This document shows positions 8,869 through 17,737 of a stretch of 64,000 bases of DNA, piece after piece. The stretch comes from Nocardia arthritidis NBRC 100137 (GTDB taxonomy: Bacteria; Actinomycetota; Actinomycetes; Mycobacteriales; Mycobacteriaceae), in the NCBI RefSeq assembly GCF_001612765.1, contig NZ_BDBB01000008.1:62001-126000 (forward strand). Direction: 5' to 3'. Position 1 is the stretch's first letter. Each line of letters begins with the position of its first letter. The position numbers and the translations under genes were made by a program. Below the pieces are notes generated by a model, which did no database searches, was not told the origin of the DNA, and worked only from the letters and a program-made list of their open reading frames with translations.

Positions 8869-9861
8869 TCAGGGCGTGTAGACCACACGGCCGACGGTCT
8901 CGCCGTCCGCGAGTCGCTGCACGGCGTCGGCGACGTCCTCCAGGCGCAGCCGGGCACTGACCAGGGGGCGGATCGCACCATCGGCGGCGAGTGCGGTCAG
9001 CGCGCGGTGGCATTCGGCGACGGCGGCCGGATCCTGGGTGTTGTACAAACCCCAGTGCAAACCGAGAATCGAATAGTTCTTGATCAGTGCGTGATTCAAT
9101 GCGGCTGTTTGTATCTCGCCGCCGGCGAACCCGACGATCACGATGCGGCCCTCGAAGGCGACGCATTTCGTGGACCGCTGGTACACTTCGCCGCCGACCG
9201 GGTCGTAGATCACGTCGGCACCACGACCGCCGGTGACGTCCTTGACGATGTCGACGAAGTCCCGCTGGTGACGATCGATGACCACGTCGGCACCCAAATC
9301 CCTGGCGTAGGCCGCCTTTTCGGAACCGCCGACGACCCCGATCACGCGGGCGCCCGCGGCCTTGCCGAGCTGGATCGCGGCGCTGCCCACGCCACCAGCC
9401 GCGGCATGCACCAGGAGGGTCTCGCCCTCCGACAATCCGGCGCGCCGATGTAACCCGAACCAGCCGGTCTGGTAGCCGATGAACAGCGCGGCCGCCTCCG
9501 CGTCATCCAGCGACGGCGGCGCGGGGAACGTCTGGGCGGCCTCCAGCACGGCGAATTCCGCGAAACCACCGTGGGGCAGCGCCGCGCCCCCGAGCACCCG
9601 TTCGCCCACAGCGATTCCGGCCACGTCGGCGCCGAGCGCCACCACTTCGCCACACAATTCGACGCCGGGCGTGAACGGCAACGGCGGCCGGACCTGATAG
9701 CGCCCGCGGCACATCAGCACATCGGGAAAGTTCGCCGCGGCACCGGAGACCCGCACGACAACCTGGCTCGGCCCGGGCTCCGGAACTTCCACGTCATCGA
9801 GCCGCAGCACCGCGCTCGGTTCGCCCAGCTCGTGGACGCGCCATGCCTTCATCCGCACCAT
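8869..9861 (-). CDS. NADPH:quinone oxidoreductase family protein
   Basis: A 330-aa zinc-free MDR protein of the quinone oxidoreductase/crotonyl-reductase type. It begins MVRMKAWRVHELGEP and holds the NADPH motif HAAAGGVGSAAIQLGKAAGA near residues 140-160. I place the start at 9861 because GGTGGGG sits about 7 bases ahead and the codon comes one base after the stop of the preceding SDR gene. Relatives reduce quinones or enones. It is the second MDR enzyme in this operon. Confidence 0.82.
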   Translation of the reverse strand: MVRMKAWRVHELGEPSAVLRLDDVEVPEPGPSQVVVRVSGAAANFPDVLMCRGRYQVRPPLPFTPGVELCGEVVALGADVAGIAVGERVLGGAALPHGGFAEFAVLEAAQTFPAPPSLDDAEAAALFIGYQTGWFGLHRRAGLSEGETLLVHAAAGGVGSAAIQLGKAAGARVIGVVGGSEKAAYARDLGADVVIDRHQRDFVDIVKDVTGGRGADVIYDPVGGEVYQRSTKCVAFEGRIVIVGFAGGEIQTAALNHALIKNYSILGLHWGLYNTQDPAAVAECHRALTALAADGAIRPLVSARLRLEDVADAVQRLADGETVGRVVYTP

Positions 9862-9862
9862 C

Positions 9863-10618
9863 TCAGACCCCACCCGTCAGCGTGACGCCGCCGTCCACGA
9901 CCAGCAACTGCCCCGTCAGCCAGCTCGCGTCCTCGGAGAGCAGAAACGCCACCACACTGCCGATGTCCTCGGGCACGCCGAGCCGCTTCAGCGGGTAGGC
10001 CGCGGCGACCTCGTCCTCCCGGCCGTCGTAGAGAGCGGTGGCGAATTTCGTCTTCACCACCGCCGGGGCGACGGCGTTGACGCGCAGTTTCGGGCCGAGT
10101 TCGACCGCCAGTTCCTGGGTGATGTGCGTGAGCATCGCCTTGCTCGAACCGTAGAAGCCGATGCCCGGCGCGGGCTTGACACCGGCGACCGACGACACGT
10201 TCACGATCGCGCCCCCGAAGTCCTTCATCCAGGCCCGGTACGTCTGCTGCACCCACGACAGCGCGGCCAGACAGTTGACTTCGACGATCTTGCGGGCCAC
10301 CTCCAACGGCAGATCGACCATCGGCCCGAACGCCGGGTTGATGCCGGTGTTGTTGACGAGGAGATCGGCGCTTCCGAATGTGTCGATCGCGCGCGCGACG
10401 GTCTCCGCCTGGTGCTCGACGTCATCGGCGCGGCCCGCGACGGCCAGCGCGCGGCCGGGGCCGCCCAGTGCTTCCACCGCTTCATCGAGGGCGTCCTGTT
10501 TGCGGGCGGTGATCACGACTCTCGCCCCTTCGTCCACCAAGCGCTGCGCGATGCCGAGCCCGATGCCCCGGCTCGCACCGGTGACTATCGCTGTCTTGCC
10601 TTCGAATCTGTTCATCAA
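9863..10618 (-). CDS. short-chain dehydrogenase/reductase
   Basis: A 251-aa classical SDR with the TGASRGIG cofactor motif near residue 13, NNTG in place of the usual NNAG, and catalytic Ser and Tyr-X-X-X-Lys in VNVSSVAG and FYGSSKAM. The C-terminal SWLTGQLLVVDGG is typical. It is the first intact gene after the thiolase remnant, and its stop lies one base before the start of the quinone oxidoreductase gene, suggesting coupled translation. The substrate is unknown; the context suggests a hydroxyacyl-CoA or alcohol. Confidence 0.84.
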   Translation of the reverse strand: MMNRFEGKTAIVTGASRGIGLGIAQRLVDEGARVVITARKQDALDEAVEALGGPGRALAVAGRADDVEHQAETVARAIDTFGSADLLVNNTGINPAFGPMVDLPLEVARKIVEVNCLAALSWVQQTYRAWMKDFGGAIVNVSSVAGVKPAPGIGFYGSSKAMLTHITQELAVELGPKLRVNAVAPAVVKTKFATALYDGREDEVAAAYPLKRLGVPEDIGSVVAFLLSEDASWLTGQLLVVDGGVTLTGGV

Positions 10619-10640
10619 TGAGTCCTTTGCGGATCGGCGG

Positions 10641-10850
10641 TTACGACAAGCCCTCGAGCGCCTTCGCCATGCCCTGACCGCCGCCGACGCGCATCGTCTC
10701 CGAACCGATCTGCTTGTCGTGGATCTGCTTCGCCAGCGCGGCCCGGACGATCCGCGCCCCCGAGTCGCCGGGCCGGAGATCCCGCGACGAAGCCTTGCTC
10801 TCGCGACCGATCGGTGACCGGGCGACAGAGGCGATGACGGCTTCGGGCAT
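10641..10850 (-). pseudogene. internally deleted thiolase (acetyl-CoA acetyltransferase remnant)
   Basis: This 69-codon frame opens with the N-terminus of a thiolase (MPEAVIASVARSPIGR, then DLRPGD and IVRAALAK) and closes with the thiolase C-terminus (ETMRVGGGQGMAKALEGLS). Family members are about 390-400 aa, so some 320 residues are missing, including the active-site Cys and His. The join is in frame near residues 40-46. The product cannot be a working thiolase. The start and operon position are kept, so it may survive as a leader cistron for the genes downstream. Confidence 0.8.
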
Positions 10851-11398
10851 GAGTGCGAACCTTCCGGGCGAGTTACTGAGCGCTTGTTAACCTCTCGACA
10901 CCATGCTGGACGGGCCGGCGGTGGTCAATATGTCACGGCCGATTGGGACTGTGACACGGGGCACATTCCCGGCCATGCCTCTCGCCGAACAGTTCTTGGG
11001 CAGTCAGCCCCGCCCGTGCCGGCGGCATCGGTTCACAGCGGATTGTCCGATCGCCTGGCCTGTCTGTGCGGCTGTGGACTCATCCCCGCGGTCGTATCCG
11101 GGCACGACTTCGCACGCCCCAATCGGGGCACCCCACTCGGCTGCCTCGGACTGTGTGAGCTGTGCAGGCTGCCGCGTGGAGTGGTGAGCTTCGCTGACGA
11201 ATGCGCCGGGTCTATCGTGCGTCGACCGCCCGAGCCACCGCTGGAGATCTGTTCTGATCCACGAATAGTGCTTGTGGGCAACATATTTCAATCGAAGCAA
11301 GTAACCTGTGCGCTGCGTGGACGTCGAGCTGCCGGTGGTGGCCGGAACGGCGTGGAAATCGAGCACCGCACCCTGCGGTGCGGACACTAGGGGGGTCG
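10851..11398. other. intergenic region between divergent transcripts
   Basis: About 550 bp between the leftward catabolic operon and the rightward helicase gene. I see no convincing gene; open frames here lack family-like sequence. The left end carries the GTTA/TAAC palindrome at 10872-10891, near where the leftward promoter should lie. The stretch around 11275-11300 is relatively AT-rich and could hold the helicase promoter. Confidence 0.5.
10872..10891. promoter_or_regulatory. palindrome GTTA-N3-AGCGCT-N3-TAAC, candidate TetR operator
   Basis: The 20-bp site has matching ends (GTTA/TAAC) around a perfect AGCGCT core; 14 of 20 positions are symmetric. It lies 22 bp upstream of the start of the thiolase remnant that heads the minus-strand operon ending in tetR. 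Position and shape fit a TetR operator, but the match to the gene at 5928 is inference. Confidence 0.4.
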
Positions 11399-14176
11399 AT
11401 GCTCGATCCGCGGGTTGTCGCGGTCGTCATCCGTCGCAATGAGGACTGGGTCCCGGAGGACAAAACCCTGGAGATCACCGAACTGGAACCGGGATCGGAT
11501 CGGGTCCGCGTGCGGTTCGGCAGGTCTAAGGACTACCCGTTCCGGTGGGAGCGAGTCACGATTCTCGACCGGCCCGCGCCGGTGTCGCTGGGGCGGCACG
11601 CGCAGTTGTTCATCGACGGATTCCCAGAGGACGTGACCGAGGCTTACCTGTTCACCGGACCGCCGGAAGCCGGATCGTGGTGGCATGTGCGCAGTAAGGA
11701 CGAATGGAGCACTTACAGCACGAATCGTGTGGAGGTGCTGCCGAATGCCGCCTTCACCCCGCGCTCGCGGGATGTGCTGACGTACTGGCGGAGGGTGGCG
11801 GAGAGAATGAAAGGAGATTCCGGCGTTTTGCTCCGAAATCACCAGAGCCTGAGCTTCATTCACCCCGAAAGCGCGTTGACCCGGATTCTCGAGCAGGCGC
11901 CGAACGAGCCCCGAGCGGACGACGAGATGCCGCTGGCGGTGTACCCGTTCCGCACCAACATCAGCCAGAGTGACGCGGTGCGGAACGCGTTGCGATATCC
12001 GATCTCGGTGATCGACGGCCCGCCCGGCACCGGGAAGACGCAGACGATCCTCAACATCATCGCCTCGGTCATCTGCCGGCCCGGCGCGACCGTGGGGGTG
12101 GTGTCGTTCAGCAACTCCGCCGTCGACAACGTCTTCGAGAAGCTGACCAAGGAAGGCTTCGGTATGGTGGCAGCCAACTTGGGGCGCGCCGAGAAGCGGC
12201 AGGAGTTCTTCGACAGCCAAGGGCCACGCAACGCGGCGGTCGATGCGATGCTGCGCACCGGCGCGACACCCGCCGCAAACGCCGCCGACGAGCTCGACAA
12301 GGTGAACCGGCGGCTGGCCGCGCTGCTGGAACAGGATCTTCTGCGCGCTCAGCTGCGCCACGAACTGCACGCGTACCGGCTGGAACAACAGCATTTCCAA
12401 TCGTTCTTCGACCGCCGCGAGGTACCGGACGCCGAGGACCTGCCGCTGCTGCGCCGCTACAGCGCGGGCAAACTGCTCGATTTCATCGCCGACACCGATC
12501 CGCGCTGGATCCGCGACAGCGGCTGGGGACGAATGGTGGACACTTTGAACCGCTACTTCAAGTACCGGGCGCTGCGCCACGTCGACGCGGGTGACATCGA
12601 CGTCGTGCTGCGAATTCAGCGTCTGTATTACGAGAAGAAGATCGCCGAACTCGAACGGCGGGCCGAGCAGCTGACCAAATCACTGGAGCGCAAGAATTTC
12701 GGCACGCTATCGGCCGAGCAGGCGCGGCTGTCCCAGCAGCTGCTCCGCGACGCGCTGCGCACGCGGTACGGCTCGCTGTCCCGGATGATCTACACCCCAC
12801 GGTATCGGCAGCAATTCGGGCAGTTCACCCACGACTACCCGCTGATCCTGAGCACCTGCCATTCGCTCCAGAACAGCATCGGACGCTCGGCCCTGCTGGA
12901 CTACCTGATCATCGACGAAGCCTCACAGGTGGACCTGGTGACAGTGAGCCCCGCACTGGCATGCGCACGGAACCTCATCGTGGTCGGTGACCTGGCACAG
13001 CTGCCGCCGGTCACGCAAAAGCTCGCCGATCCTCCTCCAGCACCCGATCCGGTCTTCGACTACCGGCGCAGCATCCTGTCCTCGATCATCGAACGGTACA
13101 GCGATCAGTTGCCTCGGGTGATGCTGCGGGAACACTATCGGTGCGATCCGGACATCATCGAGTTCTGCAACCGAAAGTTCTACGGCGGCCGGCTGATTCC
13201 GTATACGCGCGGCACACCGGGCGTTGCCCCGATGACAGTGGTGCGAACTGCCCCCGGCAACCACATGCGCCGGATCTACGGCGACGACGACCCGAAGTCG
13301 AAGGGACGGAGCAATCAGCGCGAGATCGATGTGATCCTGCACGAGGTCCTGCCGTGGATATCCGCCGATATCCCGCCGCACGAGGTCGGAGTCACCACTC
13401 CGTATCGCCGTCAGGCCGACAAGGCGGCCGATGCCCTGATCGAGGCCATCGAGTCCGACACCGTGCACCGATTCCAAGGGAGGGAGAAGGACGCGGTCGT
13501 CATGACCACGGTGCTGGACGACACCCCCAGCAGCCGGGCAGCTCTGCGGTTCGCCGACGATCCCCAATTGATCAATGTGGCCGTATCCCGGGCGATGCGC
13601 TTGTTCGTCCTGGTCACCCATCCTTCCGAACTGCCGGAGAGTCGGCACCTGCGCGATCTGATCGGCTACATCCGGTATCGGGACCCGGACAACGCGGTCG
13701 TCGACAGCGATGTGGTGTCGATCTTCGACCTGCTGTACACCGACTACACGCAGCGGCGACGCGCGCACCCGCATATCCGGTGGGGGAGTACCGACGTGCC
13801 TTCGAAGGACATCGCCCTCACGATGCTGGAGGAGGTGCTCGCCGAACCCCGCTACGGCCACCTCGCGACACACCCGCAGGTCTACCTGCAAAACGTGTTC
13901 CCACGCAGTCTGGACCGGCTCGACGAGCGGCAGCGCGAGTTCGTCCGGCACCGAGCGTCATTCGACTTCGTCATCTACAACCGGATCACCAACGAGAACG
14001 TCGGCGCCATCGAAGTGGACGGTTTCAGCACCCATGAAGCGAACCCGGAGCAGCTCGTCCGCGACGCGTTGAAGGACGAGATCTGCCGGCGCTATGGCTT
14101 CGAGCTGCTGCGCCTGCCGACCACCGGGAGCGGCGAAGCCGCGCGGGTTCGCAGGTTCCTCGACCGGCTACCTTGA
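11399..14176 (+). CDS. SF1 (Upf1/DNA2-like) helicase with C-terminal nuclease-like domain
   Basis: 925 aa from the ATG at 11399, behind a GGGGGG run. Walker A GPPGTGKTQ lies at residues 207-215, Walker B IIDEAS near 504-509, motif III-like GDLAQLPPV soon after, TVHRFQGREKDAV (motif V) and NVAVSRAMRLFVLVTH (motif VI). This is the AAA_11/AAA_12 superfamily 1B arrangement. Residues about 450-490 may form a coiled linker. The last 130 or so residues have FDFVIYN and AIEVDGF followed by RDALKDEI and a LLRLPT strand, the layout of PD-(D/E)XK folds of the DUF2726/Vsr-like kind. Such helicase-nuclease fusions occur in defence islands, but no partner gene is adjacent. A role in nucleic-acid restriction or repair is inferred. 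Confidence 0.82.
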   Translation: MLDPRVVAVVIRRNEDWVPEDKTLEITELEPGSDRVRVRFGRSKDYPFRWERVTILDRPAPVSLGRHAQLFIDGFPEDVTEAYLFTGPPEAGSWWHVRSKDEWSTYSTNRVEVLPNAAFTPRSRDVLTYWRRVAERMKGDSGVLLRNHQSLSFIHPESALTRILEQAPNEPRADDEMPLAVYPFRTNISQSDAVRNALRYPISVIDGPPGTGKTQTILNIIASVICRPGATVGVVSFSNSAVDNVFEKLTKEGFGMVAANLGRAEKRQEFFDSQGPRNAAVDAMLRTGATPAANAADELDKVNRRLAALLEQDLLRAQLRHELHAYRLEQQHFQSFFDRREVPDAEDLPLLRRYSAGKLLDFIADTDPRWIRDSGWGRMVDTLNRYFKYRALRHVDAGDIDVVLRIQRLYYEKKIAELERRAEQLTKSLERKNFGTLSAEQARLSQQLLRDALRTRYGSLSRMIYTPRYRQQFGQFTHDYPLILSTCHSLQNSIGRSALLDYLIIDEASQVDLVTVSPALACARNLIVVGDLAQLPPVTQKLADPPPAPDPVFDYRRSILSSIIERYSDQLPRVMLREHYRCDPDIIEFCNRKFYGGRLIPYTRGTPGVAPMTVVRTAPGNHMRRIYGDDDPKSKGRSNQREIDVILHEVLPWISADIPPHEVGVTTPYRRQADKAADALIEAIESDTVHRFQGREKDAVVMTTVLDDTPSSRAALRFADDPQLINVAVSRAMRLFVLVTHPSELPESRHLRDLIGYIRYRDPDNAVVDSDVVSIFDLLYTDYTQRRRAHPHIRWGSTDVPSKDIALTMLEEVLAEPRYGHLATHPQVYLQNVFPRSLDRLDERQREFVRHRASFDFVIYNRITNENVGAIEVDGFSTHEANPEQLVRDALKDEICRRYGFELLRLPTTGSGEAARVRRFLDRLP

Positions 14177-14419
14177 GACGCGGACGCAGCCGGCGCGCGG
14201 TCACGGCCGACAGTCGAATCACACACGCCGCCATAACAGCGGTGGACCTGTGTTTCGGCGCCAGCGGCGATTCGCGCGACATCGGAGCTGACGATCGCCG
14301 CCCTGTCGCACGTTGACAGCGGTCTGGGTCAGTGGGGACAGGGTTTCGTTGAGCCGAGCAAACACACTGCGGTCCAGTTGCTTTGGGATCGAAGACACCG
14401 TCGAGAGTGTGCGGGCAGG

Positions 14420-15046
14420 TCAACCGAGAAGCTGCAAGGCTGCTCCGATCGTGGCCAGGACACCGTGAAACCACTGCTCGATCAGTTGCCACAGGCTCGG
14501 GTAGGTACCGTCGGCCTGCCTCAGTCGCAGCCCGAACACCGCCTTGCCCGCGGTAGTTCGGAACAGCCGCTGCAGCAGCGTGCGGTGGACGAACGAGGCG
14601 GCGATACCGGCTGCCACGCCGGTCACGATCGGCGAGACGGCAGCGTCCGGGTATCGCCCCATCACGTACCAGACCACCGCGCCCACAGCGATGTGCAGCA
14701 GCATGTCGAGCAGGAACGCGGCAGCGAGCACGGGGAAGCCGACCCGCGTCGACTCACGACCGGGTGGCCGTCGGCCCGCCATCAACCTTGCGGTATCGGC
14801 GCCAGCCGTACCAGAATGCTTCGAGGAGCTCCGAACTGGCGGGGAGTCCTCGAGCGGCAATCTGCGGCGAACCGTCATCTTTTCAGTCAAGGTTTCCGGA
14901 GGCGTATAAAGGCCCCGGATGGCGCTGATCATGTCGGCGGCGGTGACGCCGCCTCCGGCGACGGCGATACTGCCGCCGAAACTGAAAATGGCTCCGACGA
15001 TCGCGCCGGTGACCAGGAGTCCAACGGCCCACGCGAAGCTGTTCAT
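14420..15046 (-). CDS. RDD family membrane protein
   Basis: A 208-aa protein with an N-terminal hydrophobic segment (about residues 5-33), a 55-residue polar loop, then two hydrophobic segments near 103-125 and 136-155. The RDD-like tail GKAVFGLRLRQADG leads into a final amphipathic helix. The domain order and the GLRLR motif match RDD proteins. No strong ribosome site is visible ahead of the ATG. It is isolated and convergent with the helicase gene. The function is unknown. Confidence 0.6.
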   Translation of the reverse strand: MNSFAWAVGLLVTGAIVGAIFSFGGSIAVAGGGVTAADMISAIRGLYTPPETLTEKMTVRRRLPLEDSPPVRSSSKHSGTAGADTARLMAGRRPPGRESTRVGFPVLAAAFLLDMLLHIAVGAVVWYVMGRYPDAAVSPIVTGVAAGIAASFVHRTLLQRLFRTTAGKAVFGLRLRQADGTYPSLWQLIEQWFHGVLATIGAALQLLG

Positions 15047-15120
15047 CGTCGACTTTATGCTCTCGCCGATCTAGACGGCGGCGACCGGTGCTGCGACCCG
15101 GGGTTCTCGCGGCCGGGTCA

Positions 15121-15139
15121 CTAGGTCATGTCTCCCAAT
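15121..15139. repeat. solitary IS5-like terminal repeat
   Basis: The 19 bases CTAG plus GTCATGTCTCCCAAT match the ends of the IS5-like element (at 15963, 16779 and inverted at 17741) in the TGTCTCCCAAT core and the CTAG target. No transposase sequence is attached, so this is a leftover end. It has the same orientation as the ends at 15963 and 16779. Confidence 0.6.
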
Positions 15140-15219
15140 CGAGTCCGCTCGAGCGGCCACGGAATTGACGGCCTGCATTAGTGTGCTTGACGAACACGAA
15201 GGCGCTGTTAGGGGTACCG

Positions 15220-15966
15220 ATGGATTCAAAACGTACCGACCGCAAGTTCGTTGAGCCCAATCGCTTCGACCCGGACACGCCGAAGCGACGGACCTCCCAG
15301 CAGTTCCATCAGTGGCTGCCGGCGCGTATCCAGACCCCGGTCGGCCGCGAACGCGTACTGACGCTGCGGACAGCGACAGCGACAGTGGCGCTCGTGCTAG
15401 CAGCGGCGGTCGCGCTGGCAGGGTCGATAGCAGCTATTGCCTACGCTGTCCCCTTGATCTCCGAATTCAGCGATGGGTGCAAGAAGCTGTCGAATAGGGA
15501 CGTCATCCGTGTGTTGGGCGCAGGAGCGAAGGTTGACGGATTCAATTACAGGCCCCAGCCTTCCCTCGCTCCGGACCCGGGCACGGACAGGAACGTGCTG
15601 GCGGGAGGGGACATCTGCGCTCGGTATGTCAGCGGATGGAAGGACGGCGACCGCCGGGGCAACAGCATGGTGTACGCGAGGACACAGACCGGAAGCGATG
15701 CGACAGCTGTATTCCGACGGGAGCGGGAAAATGCCCTCAACCGCGACCCCCAGGACGCGCAAACGCTGAGAACCTTCTTCCTGAGCGACACCCGGCTCGG
15801 CGACGAAGCGTTCTGCACTGTCACCAAGGACGCCGACGACCCCGCTCACGGCGTGCTGGTGCGTTTCGGCGACAAGGTGGTATACGTCGATGTCCCCACT
15901 CTCGGCAACCTGACCGATGGGGAAAACTGCGATCGGGCCCGACGGCTTGCCAACGAACTCCGCTAG
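15220..15966 (+). CDS. single-pass membrane protein of unknown function
   Basis: 248 aa from the ATG at 15220, with AGGGG about 5 bases ahead. The first 45 or so residues are charged and cytosolic, residues about 52-78 form one strong transmembrane helix (Ala/Val/Leu-rich), and the remaining 165 or so residues are exported. The outer domain has Cys in SDGCKKL, GDICARY, EAFCTV and ENCDRA, consistent with two disulphides. This resembles small actinobacterial membrane-anchored lipoprotein-like proteins with a DUF3558-type outer domain, a weak guess. The stop codon TAG is part of the CTAG at the edge of the truncated IS copy, so the native C-terminus may have been altered. Confidence 0.6.
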   Translation: MDSKRTDRKFVEPNRFDPDTPKRRTSQQFHQWLPARIQTPVGRERVLTLRTATATVALVLAAAVALAGSIAAIAYAVPLISEFSDGCKKLSNRDVIRVLGAGAKVDGFNYRPQPSLAPDPGTDRNVLAGGDICARYVSGWKDGDRRGNSMVYARTQTGSDATAVFRRERENALNRDPQDAQTLRTFFLSDTRLGDEAFCTVTKDADDPAHGVLVRFGDKVVYVDVPTLGNLTDGENCDRARRLANELR

Positions 15967-16252
15967 GTCGTGTCTCCCAATAGCTTCAGCCATGCAACTG
16001 CCAGTGCCATGACGAACCAGGCGCCGTAGGTCGAGGCGAGTTTGTCGTAGCGGGTGGCCACACCACGCCGATGCTTGACCTTGTTGAATGCGCGTTCCAC
16101 GACGTTGCGGCCCCGGTAAGCAACCGGATCGAAGCTCGGTGGCCGCCCGACGCGGCCGCGTCGCTTACGGTTGGCAATCTGATCGGCCCGTTCGGGGATG
16201 ACAAACGCCGATCCTCCTGTGCGCAACAAGGTCCGGTTGCTCGCCGAGGAAT
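15963..16252 (-). pseudogene. truncated IS5-family transposase (3' part)
   Basis: The minus-strand frame matches the last 90 or so residues of the intact transposase at 17220-17741: SSASNRTLLR, VIPERADQIANRKR, ERAFNKVKHRRGVATRYDKL and the terminal LLGDTT. It keeps the DDE glutamate (VERAFNKVKH) but lacks everything upstream. The left edge carries an IS end (CTAGGTCGTGTCTCCC). The right edge stops about 15 bp before the start of the exported-protein gene, so the element has replaced that gene's native upstream DNA. Confidence 0.8.
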
Positions 16253-16266
16253 ACAGAGGGGAAATC

Positions 16267-16782
16267 ATGCGTCCAGTCGCAAAATTGGCAACGACCGCCG
16301 CAGCCGCCGTAGTAGCCTGCGCTCCGGCATTCGTCTTCGCGGGCACCGCGTCGGCCGAGGCCGCCAACCTCACGGTGCTCAACACCACGGCGACCGAAGC
16401 GGGCGTGTGCTATGGGACGATCCGGGGGAACGTGGACCAGGACTCCTCCTCGGCCCTCCATCTCACCAGCGCCTTCGAAGGCATCGGCGTCTGTGCGACG
16501 ACCGCCTATGTCTCCTGGCACAACATCGACACCGGGGCGCGCGGGAACACCACGATCAAACTCGTCGGTTCCTGGTACAATTCCGCCACCATCCCCTCGG
16601 GCCCCGGCCACGTCGAATTGTCCGTCACCACCAAGGAGCTCTACCACTCACCCGATTCGGTCCAGGTGCAGTACGTCATCCCGGGACAGACCACCGGCAA
16701 GCGCCGATGGCGCGTCCTGCCCGCCGTCCGGATGCAACCCGCCCCGATGACCGGCACAGGTCGGCCCGTCGCTCGCCGCTAG
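16267..16782 (+). CDS. small exported protein with IS-derived stop
   Basis: 171 aa. Residues 1-30 are a signal peptide: MRPVAKL, a hydrophobic Ala/Val core, and an ASA cleavage site before EAANLTV. Two Cys (GVCYGT, GVCATT) could pair in the mature protein. GAGGGGAAATC precedes the ATG. The first paralogue, whose end is at 1-33, stops after VIPG; here that TAG is CAG, and the frame runs on for 32 basic residues until TAG in the CTAG at the left end of the IS5 element. The tail is therefore probably not native. The function is unknown. Confidence 0.6.
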   Translation: MRPVAKLATTAAAAVVACAPAFVFAGTASAEAANLTVLNTTATEAGVCYGTIRGNVDQDSSSALHLTSAFEGIGVCATTAYVSWHNIDTGARGNTTIKLVGSWYNSATIPSGPGHVELSVTTKELYHSPDSVQVQYVIPGQTTGKRRWRVLPAVRMQPAPMTGTGRPVARR

Positions 16783-17737
16783 GTTCTGTCTCCCAATGAG
16801 GTGAATCGATCGGCCCCGTGGTCGGGGTCGATCGTGCATCATGTCGTGCGTGGCGACCGCGATCGGTGATCGATACCAGGTTCTGACCGACAAGCAGTGG
16901 GAACTGCTGGAGTTGCTGCTACCGAAGTCCGAGGGCCACGTGGGCCGTAACTTCGCCAACAATCGCCTGGTGGTGGAGGGGATGCTGTATCGGCTGCGCA
17001 CCAGTCTGCCGTGGCGGGATCTGCCGGAACATTTCGGGCCGTGGCAGACGGTGTGGAAACGCCACCGCCGCTATGCCGCCGACGGCACCTGGGACCGGGT
17101 GCTGACCGCTCTGGTCGCCCTGGCCGACACCACCGGTGACCTGGACTGGGTTGTCTCGGTCGACTCGACGATCGTGCGGGCACATCAGCACGCCGCCGGC
17201 GCGGCCGCCGACTCGGTGACCGGGCTATGAACCGGCCGACCATGCCATCGGGCGCTCCCGTGGTGGGTTGACCACCAAGATCCATCTCGCCGCCGACGGC
17301 GCCGGTCGCGGCTTGGCCGTGCTGCTCACGCCCGGTCAAACCAACGACTCGCCGCTGCTGGGGCCGCTGCTGGACGCGGTGGTGGTGCCGAGACTGGCCG
17401 GTGGGGCGCCGCGGCGCAATCCGGAGGTGGTGATCGCCGACCGCGCCTACTCGGCGGCGTCGAACCGATCCTTGTTGCGCCGCAGACGTATCCGGACCGT
17501 GATTCCCGAACGTCGGGACCAGGTCGCCAACCGCAAACGCAAGGGCCGCGCAGGTGGGCGGGCACCGAGCTTCGATGCCGAGATCTACAAACGCCGCAAT
17601 GTCATCGAACGTGCCTTCAACAGGGCCAAGCACTGGCGGGCGGTGGCCACTCGCTACGACAAGCTCGCGATCACCTACCGAGCCGGATTCGTCCTGGCCC
17701 TCATCGTCGAATGGCTCAAATCATTGGGAGACACGAC
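16783..17737. mobile_element. intact IS5-family insertion sequence, 955 bp
   Basis: The terminal inverted repeats are GTTCTGTCTCCCAATGA on the left and GTCGTGTCTCCCAATGA on the right (read inward), 15 of 17 matching. The element is flanked on both sides by CTAG (16779-16782 and 17738-17741), which looks like a 4-bp target duplication. It carries one transposase split over two frames. Related ends lie at 15121 and 15963. Confidence 0.85.
16841..17230 (+). CDS. IS5-family transposase, N-terminal frame (orfA)
   Basis: A 129-codon frame with the usual opening (LTDKQWELLELLLP), the DUF4096-type helical region (RTSLPWRDLPEHFGPWQTVWKR) and the first catalytic Asp in VSVDSTIVRAHQHAAG. It ends at TGA 17228-17230, just after the point where the next frame opens at 17220. 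A +1 shift in the GTGACCGGGCTATGA stretch would join it to orfB, giving one DDE transposase, as is known for several IS5 subgroups that use programmed frameshifting. Confidence 0.8.
   Translation: MSCVATAIGDRYQVLTDKQWELLELLLPKSEGHVGRNFANNRLVVEGMLYRLRTSLPWRDLPEHFGPWQTVWKRHRRYAADGTWDRVLTALVALADTTGDLDWVVSVDSTIVRAHQHAAGAAADSVTGL

Noticed and set aside
10884..11390. 168-codon plus-strand frame before the helicase
   Set aside because: No domain or ribosome site; composition is unlike neighbouring genes.
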